A stretch of 64,000 bases of DNA from an uncultured Dehalococcoidia bacterium. GTDB taxonomy: Bacteria; Chloroflexota; Dehalococcoidia; Lucifugimonadales; Lucifugimonadaceae. Shown in pieces: positions 16,184-23,340 of this stretch. The stretch's first letter is position 1. Every line of letters starts with the position of its first letter. Made by a program: the position numbers and the translations under genes. The DNA is taken from NCBI GenBank assembly GCA_951812795.1, contig OX638325.1:682001-746000 (forward strand), in the 5' to 3' direction. The notes beneath the pieces are model-generated. The model saw only the letters and a list, made by a program, of their open reading frames with translations. It searched no databases and was not told the DNA's origin.

Positions 16184-17323
16184 ATGAAGATCGTCATTGC
16201 ACCCCAAGAGTTCAAAGAGAGTCTGCGCGGCATCGAGATCGCCCAAGCAATGCGCGAGGGCGTGCTCCGGGTATGGCCCAATGCGGAGACTCAGTTGGTC
16301 CCCGTAGCGGACGGAGGTGACGGGACGTTGCAGTCGCTAGTGGACGCGTCAGACGGCGAGATCATGACTGCCACCGTAGACGACCCATTGGGACGGCCCA
16401 TCGAAGTCGTATGGGGCGCGTTGGGCGATGGGAGTACCGCCGTCATCGAGATGGCGCGATCATCCGGCCTCGCGCTGCTGAAACCCGAAGAACGAAATCC
16501 GCTCGTCACCACCACCTACGGCGTAGGTCAACTCATGTCGCACGCACTTGATGCCGGGTACCGCCATCTGATCATCGGTATCGGCGGCAGCGCAACAAAC
16601 GATGGCGGTGCGGGTATGGCGCAGGCGCTCGGTGCCAAACTGCTAGATGCCAATGGCAACGAACTCGGACTTGGCGGCGGTACGTTGGCCGACTTGCACA
16701 GCATTGATGTTACTGGGCTTGACGTTCGTTTATCAGAAGCGACGATCGACGTGGCATGCGATGTAAACAACCCGCTATGCGGCGAAACCGGCGCGTCTGC
16801 AATCTTCGGCCCGCAAAAAGGGGCCGATGCTGCAATGGTTGATTGTCTCGACAACGCGCTCCATCGTTTCGGCGAACTGTTGATGCGGGACCTCGGCAAA
16901 GATGTCTTGGAAGTCCCCGGTGCTGGAGCGGCCGGTGGTTTGGGTGCCGGTCTCATGGCCTTTGCCAACGCCCGACTACGCCCCGGCGCGGATATCGTGG
17001 TTGATGCTTTAGATCTGGAATCTCGCCTTGAAAATGCTTCTCTTGTGATCGTCGGCGAGGGACAGACCGATCGATCGACCGTCTTCAACAAAGCGCCGGT
17101 AGCGGTCGCACAACGTGCGAGGGCCCGCGGCATCCCAACGATTGCGATCTCAGGCAGTTTGGGTGATGGTTACGAATTGGTGCACGAACATGGGATCGAC
17201 GCCGCGTTCAGCATCCTCGACTGCTGCATGACCCTTGAGGATGCCATGTCCGATACGGCTACGCTTGTTGGCAAGGCGACGGAGCAGGCCTGTCGGGCGT
17301 TGCGAATTTCGATCGCTTCGTAA
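16184..17323 (+). CDS. Glycerate 2-kinase (GlxK/GarK family)
   Basis: A 379-residue kinase phosphorylating D-glycerate to 2-phosphoglycerate. The N-terminus MKIVIAPQEFKESL is the classic start of this family (usually APDSFKESL; here Q-E replaces D-S). VADGGDGTLQSLV, IGIGGSATNDGGAGMAQALGA and GAGAAGGLGAGL are the nucleotide- and substrate-binding blocks. The length matches the family. It closes the tyrA-aroA-gmk series 24 bases after gmk. It may serve the sugar-acid breakdown suggested by the dehydratase/kinase operon at 1842-4510, since that route commonly ends in glycerate. Confidence 0.92.
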   Translation: MKIVIAPQEFKESLRGIEIAQAMREGVLRVWPNAETQLVPVADGGDGTLQSLVDASDGEIMTATVDDPLGRPIEVVWGALGDGSTAVIEMARSSGLALLKPEERNPLVTTTYGVGQLMSHALDAGYRHLIIGIGGSATNDGGAGMAQALGAKLLDANGNELGLGGGTLADLHSIDVTGLDVRLSEATIDVACDVNNPLCGETGASAIFGPQKGADAAMVDCLDNALHRFGELLMRDLGKDVLEVPGAGAAGGLGAGLMAFANARLRPGADIVVDALDLESRLENASLVIVGEGQTDRSTVFNKAPVAVAQRARARGIPTIAISGSLGDGYELVHEHGIDAAFSILDCCMTLEDAMSDTATLVGKATEQACRALRISIAS

Positions 17324-17364
17324 TCCGCGCATCTCCGACAATGAAGGCCGACGGGAGCACTCGT

Positions 17365-18108
17365 TTAACCGACCAACACGACATGTGTCTCTGTCGGTCC
17401 GTGAATACCATGAACGATGGTGGCCTCGATGTCGCCAGTGCGCGATGGCCCGGAAATTAGGTTCATGGCCGCGTGCCGGTCGCCGCTGTTGAGATCGACG
17501 TGTTCGAGAAGGAACAGCTCATCCAACGATGGCAGTACTTGACCACGTTTGATGACGGCGATGTGGACAGGCGGCGCCAATGAGGTTAATCGCGACACGC
17601 CCTTCTGTGGGTGGATGACAAGTGTTCCGGTTTCGGCGATCACGTAATCGCCGCCCGTGATGCCGACGTTAGTTTGGAAGACTTCTGACCGGTGAGCCGA
17701 TCTCAACTCGGCACGTTCTTGTTCCGACATATCGTCGCCCAACGTCATGTTTCGCAGATCGACCCCTGATCGTTCCAACGCTGAATCGATGCGGGCTTGG
17801 TCCAATACTTCGTGACCGGAGCGCAATGCGGTGTCCGCGCCAATGTCGCGGCATATCTCAGCGATGATGTCCCCGACATCCTCTATCGTCTCCGCCCGGT
17901 GGACCTTCCAACCCGCGGTCTTCATGGCATCTGCCGCGTCGGCGAGAAGCTCGTTCGATCTTGCGGCGACATCATTGCGGGTCTGTTCTGCGGCGATTTG
18001 TGCTTCGGCCAGGTCCGGATAGCGAACTGGCGAAGGTCCGAGATCGGTAGGAGTTTCAGCGCGCCCCAACGCGGCACTGACGTTTGATAAGAATTCGTGG
18101 CGGTCCAT
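17365..18108 (-). CDS. lutC: LUD-domain lactate utilisation protein, LutC-like
   Basis: A 247-residue LUD-domain protein. LutC is one of three proteins that together oxidise L-lactate to pyruvate in the LutABC complex. The conserved C-terminal half holds VGITGGDYVIAETGTLVIHP and LTSLAPPVHIAVI, then NLISGPSRTGDIE and HGPTETHVVLVG, all LUD signatures. No Fe-S cysteines are present, as expected for LutC. It is the last gene of a minus-strand operon lutA-lutB-(small membrane protein)-lutC. Confidence 0.9.
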   Translation of the reverse strand: MDRHEFLSNVSAALGRAETPTDLGPSPVRYPDLAEAQIAAEQTRNDVAARSNELLADAADAMKTAGWKVHRAETIEDVGDIIAEICRDIGADTALRSGHEVLDQARIDSALERSGVDLRNMTLGDDMSEQERAELRSAHRSEVFQTNVGITGGDYVIAETGTLVIHPQKGVSRLTSLAPPVHIAVIKRGQVLPSLDELFLLEHVDLNSGDRHAAMNLISGPSRTGDIEATIVHGIHGPTETHVVLVG

Positions 18109-18129
18109 GATCGGTTGACTATTCGGAGG

Positions 18130-18348
18130 TCATCTCGAGGAAAAGTATCGAATCACCTGCCGCGTGTGGAAGGCGGAGACGATTAGCTGGATTACGCCTA
18201 GTACCAATATGAGAATCCTCAACCAAGTTGGTTCCGTCAGAATGAATGCGCCGAGAACCACCGAGACGACGCCGACAATGATGCCGATGATGTATCTGGG
18301 GATGCTGGGCACGGGTAACGCGCTGTCTGGAGAACTGCTGTCGTTCAC
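18130..18348 (-). CDS. Small two-helix membrane protein inside the lut operon
   Basis: A 72-residue protein starting GTG at 18348 with GAGAGGAAA a few bases upstream. A short polar Ser/Pro-rich N-terminus is followed by two strongly hydrophobic helices (about residues 19-41 and 44-62) separated by EPTW, then a short basic tail. No family is recognised. Its position between lutB and lutC, 42 bases after lutB and 21 before lutC, suggests co-expression, perhaps to hold the soluble LUD complex near the membrane; that role is only a guess. Confidence 0.65.
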   Translation of the reverse strand: MNDSSSPDSALPVPSIPRYIIGIIVGVVSVVLGAFILTEPTWLRILILVLGVIQLIVSAFHTRQVIRYFSSR

Positions 18349-18390
18349 GATTTCCTCTCTGTTTAGCTACCGACGAAATAATGGACAAAT

Positions 18391-19818
18391 CTAATCTCGT
18401 TTACGCTCGGCGAACCATTTGCCGAATGACTTCGATGCTGGCGCCGGGAAATCGCGACTGTCGGTCCAACCAGAGATCGGCGGTGGCATTTTCTTAAGCC
18501 AACCGTCCTTTTTCAATGGCGCAGCGACTAACTTTCCGATGCTCGACCCAGCTTCGAAACGAGATCGGCTCATCATGCCCTTCTGCCAAGCCTTCCACGT
18601 CATCCGTTCTCCGAAGCCGGACGCCCTTTGTAGAGGATCGGGTACGCCCTCCGCTGATTGAGATCGTAGTTCGAGCAACATGCGCGGGATGTTTATCTTC
18701 ACCGGACATGCCTCGTGGCAAGCACCGCAAAGTGATGACGCGGCAGGCAACTTGGCCCCGTCCTTGAGACCGGTCAATACTGGTGAGACGATGGATCCAA
18801 TCGGTCCCGGGTAGACCCAGCCGTAAGAGTGCCCTCCTACCTTGCGGTAGACCGGACACGAGTTCATGCAGGCGCCGCAACGTATGCAGTTCAGCGCCTC
18901 ACGTAAGGAATCGTCGCGGAGCAGCCGATCCCGACCGTTGTTCATGATTACGAGATGAAACTCTTCCGGCCCGTCTTCCTCATCGTGCGCGCGCGGTCCG
19001 TTGACCATGGTCACATATGCCGATATCCGCTGGCCAGTAGCCGATCGGATGAGAATTCGTAGCATCGCGCTCAGGTCAGCTGCTGAGGGCACGAGCTTTT
19101 CCATACCCATCGCGGCCACGTGGATACGCGGCATCGATGTCGCCATCCTCCCGTTGCCTTCGTTCGTGACGAGCACAATGGAACCGGTCTCCGCAACGGC
19201 AAAGTTCGCACCCGTTACGGACATGTCGGCGCGCTGGAACACCCCTCGCAACATCTCGCGCGCTTGCTGGGTCAGTTCTTCAGCGGTCTCCCGCCGTTCA
19301 GTCTTCGACTCTTCCGCCAAGAGGTCAGCTACTTGGGCCTTCGTCTTGTGTATGGCGGGCGCGATGATGTGGTACGGTGCCTCACCTGCCAATTGGACAA
19401 TGTACTCACCCAAATCGGTCTCAACGACTTCGATGCCATCGGCTTCTAGGACATGATTGAGTCCCATCTCCTCTGAGACCATCGATTTGCTCTTGATTAC
19501 TGTTTGGACATCGTTTTTCTCGGCGATTCCTCGGACGTATGTATTCGCATCCGCGGCATCGCTGGCGAAATAGACCTTGCCGCCGTTCTTCTCGACGTTA
19601 TTGGCCAACATATCCAGGTAGTAGTCGAGGTTGGCGATGGTGTGGTCCTTGATCGCCTTGCCCAAGGTGCGTTGGGCCTCCCAATCCTCGGTATCTGCGG
19701 CAGCCGATAATCGTGCACGGTGAAAACCGTTGTAGACGACTTCGTGCGCCTGCTGCAATCGAACATCAGAGAGAGCCTGAGATGCCGCGCTGCGAAATGC
19801 TGAAGTCGTTGATTTCAT
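18391..19818 (-). CDS. lutB: Iron-sulfur LUD protein, LutB-like
   Basis: A 475-residue protein with an N-terminal LUD domain (QTVIKSKSMVSEEMGLNHVL, then TGANFAVAETGSIVLVTNEG). It is followed by a ferredoxin-like part with two clusters, CIRCGACMNSCPVYR and LCGACHEACPVKI, whose spacing fits 4Fe-4S binding. LutB passes electrons from lactate oxidation. A C-terminal helical tail completes the usual length. The start ATG overlaps the lutA stop as ATGA, so translation is coupled. Confidence 0.93.
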   Translation of the reverse strand: MKSTTSAFRSAASQALSDVRLQQAHEVVYNGFHRARLSAAADTEDWEAQRTLGKAIKDHTIANLDYYLDMLANNVEKNGGKVYFASDAADANTYVRGIAEKNDVQTVIKSKSMVSEEMGLNHVLEADGIEVVETDLGEYIVQLAGEAPYHIIAPAIHKTKAQVADLLAEESKTERRETAEELTQQAREMLRGVFQRADMSVTGANFAVAETGSIVLVTNEGNGRMATSMPRIHVAAMGMEKLVPSAADLSAMLRILIRSATGQRISAYVTMVNGPRAHDEEDGPEEFHLVIMNNGRDRLLRDDSLREALNCIRCGACMNSCPVYRKVGGHSYGWVYPGPIGSIVSPVLTGLKDGAKLPAASSLCGACHEACPVKINIPRMLLELRSQSAEGVPDPLQRASGFGERMTWKAWQKGMMSRSRFEAGSSIGKLVAAPLKKDGWLKKMPPPISGWTDSRDFPAPASKSFGKWFAERKRD

Positions 19819-20594
19819 CGTTGTTCGGCCCGGCTCAAATCGAATTGGCTATCCAGCAACTCTGCGATGTGTACTACTTGAACGTCGGATCCTCGACGTC
19901 GTAGTCCACCCTGCATATGCATGATGCAACCAGTGTCGCCGGCTATGAGCGTCGATGCACCCGTAGCCATTACGTTGTCCAACTTTTCATCTAGCATCGC
20001 CGTTGAGACATCGGACATCTTGACCGAAAACGCTCCACCGAATCCACAGCACACTTCGTCGCGCTCCATCGGCTTCAGCTCCAGACCGTCAACATTTTCA
20101 AGCAGCGCTGTCGGTTGCTCGTCGACATCCAACTCTCGCAATAGATGACAGCAGCGGTGGTAGGTGGCATCGATATCTTTGCGCACCTTGAGGTCTTCGA
20201 CGCCGAGAACATCCACGATGAACTCAGTCACCTCATAGACACGGTCGGCGAGCTTTTTGGCTCGGGCCAGCTCTTCGGGGTGATCGCGAAAGAGATCGGG
20301 ATAGAAGTTGCGGACCATGGCGGCGCATGATCCTGAAGGACAAACTATCGGTCCATCGGTCGCCTCGAAGATGTCCAAAAACCTCGAGGCAACAGGCCGC
20401 GCATCATTTCGGAAACCGCTGTTGAACGCCGGTTGGCCGCAGCAAGTCTGATCGGGTGGGAAATGCACATCGATCCCTTGCGCCTCTAAGATATTGACGA
20501 CGCTCATGCCGACGTTGGGCATGAACTGGTCCACCAAACAGGTCACAAATAGATTCACGCGACGCGGATGTTCTGAGGTGTTTTCACGTTTCAC
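19815..20594 (-). CDS. lutA: CCG-domain Fe-S oxidoreductase, LutA-like
   Basis: A 259-residue protein of two Cys-rich CCG repeats, the first DQTCCGQPAFNSGF and the second EVCCGFGGAFSVK, each preceded by a lone Cys-containing strand (LFVTCLVDQF and YHRCCHLLREL). The same module is found in GlpC and HdrB-type subunits. In LutABC it is the third component for lactate oxidation. The first gene of the operon. The upstream gap of 140 bases to the divergent L-2-hydroxyglutarate oxidase probably holds both promoters. Confidence 0.92.
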   Translation of the reverse strand: MKRENTSEHPRRVNLFVTCLVDQFMPNVGMSVVNILEAQGIDVHFPPDQTCCGQPAFNSGFRNDARPVASRFLDIFEATDGPIVCPSGSCAAMVRNFYPDLFRDHPEELARAKKLADRVYEVTEFIVDVLGVEDLKVRKDIDATYHRCCHLLRELDVDEQPTALLENVDGLELKPMERDEVCCGFGGAFSVKMSDVSTAMLDEKLDNVMATGASTLIAGDTGCIMHMQGGLRRRGSDVQVVHIAELLDSQFDLSRAEQR

Positions 20595-20734
20595 AACACA
20601 TCCAGCATAAAACCCTTCGGCAACTAACCACCCAGAACCTCACTGCTAAACTTGGGTTAGTGTCGATACGCCGATGAAACCGTGTGTGCAACTCGTGATT
20701 GACGCCCGCAATTTCTGAACGAAAGGCTTGAAAA

Positions 20735-21961
20735 TTGAATAACGGCCGGCAGGACGTAACCATCGTCGGAGCGGGGCTAATTGGGCTGTCGACAGCGATG
20801 GAGCTGTTGCAGCGAAAGCCCGGGTTGAAGCTTACGGTGGTCGAAAAGGCCGACGAGCCAGCGTCGCAACAGTCGGGTCACAACAGCGGCGTCATCCACT
20901 CGGGCATCTACTACAAGCCAGGATCGTTCAAAGCCCAGTTCTGCGTCGAAGGCCGCGCCAGCATGACGCGGTTCTGTCTCGACAACGAAATCCCGGTGTG
21001 GGAGTGTGGCAAGCTGATCGTCGCCACCAATCCAGCCGAGGAAGCGAGACTAGAGGACCTTTGGCAGCGCGGCACCAACAACGCGGTCGAGGGATTGAGA
21101 ATCGTCGATCGCGAAGAGATGGGCGAGATCGAACCGTTTGTCGAAGGCACGAAGGCCCTGTATGCGCCCAAGACTGGCATCGTTGATTATCGCAAGGTTG
21201 CTGATGTTTACAGCGAGAAGGTGCAATCTCTCGGCGGGAACATCCAGTTCAATTCCGAAGTCAAGAACATCATCCCAAACGGTCAAGGCTCCGACGGTAC
21301 CAACTACACCGTTGAGACCACATCGGGAGAGATCGAAACGAAGTACCTCGTAAATTGCGCGGGGCTTCACTCCGATTTGATCGCAGCGATGAGCGGCATC
21401 AATCCAGGTCTGCGAATCGTTCCATTCCGCGGCGAATATTACACCCTCGCGAAGTCTAGCGAGCACATGGTCAAGGGACTGATCTACCCGGTGCCGGATC
21501 CATCTTTCCCCTTCCTCGGCGTGCATCTGACGCAGACCATGAAGGGATGGGTAGAAGCAGGCCCGAACGCCGTCTTGGCTCTGAAACGCGAAGGCTACCG
21601 CAAGCGAGACTTTTCGTTCGTCGATTTCGGTCGCACTGTAACGTTCCCTGGATTCTGGAAGATGTCCCTGAAAAGTTGGAAGGTCGGGTTGTGGGAGATG
21701 AATCGCTCGTTGCGCAAGGATGTCTTCTTGAATAGCCTGCGGAAATTGATGCCGTCATTGAAGAAGTCGGATCTCGCGCCCGGCGGTTCCGGCGTTCGCG
21801 CCCAAGCGGTTCATAAAGACGGCACTCTCCTGGACGACTTCCGCATCGACGAAAGCGCGACGGCGGTCCATGTTCTTAATGCACCTTCTCCCGGCGCGAC
21901 GTCTTCGCTGGTGATCGGCAACTACATCGCCGACAAGGCAGAGGCGAACTTCAGCCTGTAG
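20735..21961 (+). CDS. lhgO: L-2-hydroxyglutarate oxidase-like FAD oxidoreductase
   Basis: A 408-residue DAO-family flavoprotein oxidising L-2-hydroxyglutarate to 2-oxoglutarate. The N-terminal FAD fold VTIVGAGLIGLSTAMELL is followed by QSGHNSGVIHSGIYYKPGS (about residues 45-63), the LhgO signature. LVNCAGLHSD and VPFRGEYY also fit. The C-terminal HVLNAPSPGATSSLVIG is the usual flavin-contacting end. TTG start with AAAGG eight bases upstream. It diverges from lutABC, and its product feeds 2-oxoglutarate dehydrogenase, which is encoded next door, convergent. Confidence 0.9.
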   Translation: MNNGRQDVTIVGAGLIGLSTAMELLQRKPGLKLTVVEKADEPASQQSGHNSGVIHSGIYYKPGSFKAQFCVEGRASMTRFCLDNEIPVWECGKLIVATNPAEEARLEDLWQRGTNNAVEGLRIVDREEMGEIEPFVEGTKALYAPKTGIVDYRKVADVYSEKVQSLGGNIQFNSEVKNIIPNGQGSDGTNYTVETTSGEIETKYLVNCAGLHSDLIAAMSGINPGLRIVPFRGEYYTLAKSSEHMVKGLIYPVPDPSFPFLGVHLTQTMKGWVEAGPNAVLALKREGYRKRDFSFVDFGRTVTFPGFWKMSLKSWKVGLWEMNRSLRKDVFLNSLRKLMPSLKKSDLAPGGSGVRAQAVHKDGTLLDDFRIDESATAVHVLNAPSPGATSSLVIGNYIADKAEANFSL

Positions 21962-21979
21962 GTTGGACGTTAATCCGGT

Positions 21980-23278
21980 TCAACTGGCCAGTATCAAAAG
22001 TTCTGCCGATTCCAACGATTCCTTGATCGTGGTCAGGAACTGGACGGCATGCGCACCCTCGACGACGCGATGGTCGTAGGTCACCGCGAGGTACATCATT
22101 GGCCGGATGTCGATCTGCCCGTCAATGACGACTGGCCGGTCGACGATGTTGTGCATACCCAAGATGCCGACCTGCGGCGGATTCAGTATCGGCGTCGACA
22201 TCATCGAACCGAAGACTCCGCCGTTGGTGATGGTGAACGTTCCCCCGACAAGGTCTGCGAGGGAGAACGAGCCACTACCGGCCTTTTCCGCGAAGCCGCG
22301 GATTTCCTGTTCAATCTCAGCGAACGATTTCTGGTCCGCGTCGCGGACTACCGGCACCACCAACCCATGGTCGCTGGCGACCGCCACGCCAACGTCGTAG
22401 TACTCCTTGTAAACGAGTTCGTCGCCATCCAACTCCGAATTCAATAACGGGAATGCCTTAAGTCCATTCAACACCGCCTTCACGAAGAACGACATAAAAC
22501 CTAACTTAACCCCGTTCTTGGCCATGAACTGTTCGCCGAACTCGCGCCGGATGCGGATGACCTCGTGCATATCGACCTCGTTGTAGGTCGTCGTCATCAC
22601 AGCTTCCGCCTGCACCTGCGCCATGCGCCTGGCAGTTGTCAGGCGACGGCGAGAGAGTCTTTCGCGGCGCACTGGTCGCCCGTCTTCGATTCTGCGTAGG
22701 TCCGCGATCTGAGGAGCGATCGTAGGTTCGGCGGACGGCGTGTCAACGGCTTCTGATTCGGGTGCTTCCTCGACTTCGGCCTCATAATTTGATCCGTCGT
22801 CTTCCACAACAATTTCGGCAACCTCTTCGGTCGCGGTTTCGAGTATCGAAGTGGGTAGGGTTTCAACGAATGGATTTAGCTGAATCTCGACGAAGCCGTC
22901 GTCTTGTTCGACGGCTTCATCCAGCTCGATCACCTCTTCCGTCAACGCTGCAATCGTCGGGGTCTCGGATTCTTGGGTCGCTGCCTCGTCACCTTCGAGC
23001 TGGGCGTCGACGGTTGCGTCCACGTCAGCAATACCCACCGCGGATTCGGAACTGAATTCGCACAACGCGTCGCCTGGTCGGACCACATCGTCCACTTCCT
23101 TCAAGATAGTCCCGATGACGCCGCTTTTTACCGCGTTTATCTCCTGCACGGCCTTGTCAGTGTGCAGTTCGACTATCGGTTCGCCGATATCGACCGCCTC
23201 GCCTGCGATTTTAAACCACTTCCCTACCGATGCTTCAAAAACCGACTCGCCGAAATCTGGTGCGACTATCTCTTCCAT
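21980..23278 (-). CDS. sucB: Dihydrolipoamide succinyltransferase (2-oxoglutarate dehydrogenase E2)
   Basis: A 432-residue E2. The N-terminal lipoyl domain (residues 1-76) has Lys42 in HTDKAVQEI as the lipoylation site. An acidic Glu/Val-rich linker (about 80-195) follows. The catalytic domain begins near 205 (RRRLTTARRM) and contains NGGVFGSMMSTPILNPPQ and the active-site TYDHRVVEG, with its His. I see no peripheral-subunit-binding domain in the linker, which is where E3 or E1 normally docks. It lies 62 bases downstream of sucA in the same operon. Confidence 0.92.
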   Translation of the reverse strand: MEEIVAPDFGESVFEASVGKWFKIAGEAVDIGEPIVELHTDKAVQEINAVKSGVIGTILKEVDDVVRPGDALCEFSSESAVGIADVDATVDAQLEGDEAATQESETPTIAALTEEVIELDEAVEQDDGFVEIQLNPFVETLPTSILETATEEVAEIVVEDDGSNYEAEVEEAPESEAVDTPSAEPTIAPQIADLRRIEDGRPVRRERLSRRRLTTARRMAQVQAEAVMTTTYNEVDMHEVIRIRREFGEQFMAKNGVKLGFMSFFVKAVLNGLKAFPLLNSELDGDELVYKEYYDVGVAVASDHGLVVPVVRDADQKSFAEIEQEIRGFAEKAGSGSFSLADLVGGTFTITNGGVFGSMMSTPILNPPQVGILGMHNIVDRPVVIDGQIDIRPMMYLAVTYDHRVVEGAHAVQFLTTIKESLESAELLILAS

Positions 23279-23340
23279 TTGTCCGTGTGTCCTATCCGTG
23301 GTGATGTGGTAACGCTAGTCAAATTCCAAATCGGTTCGAC

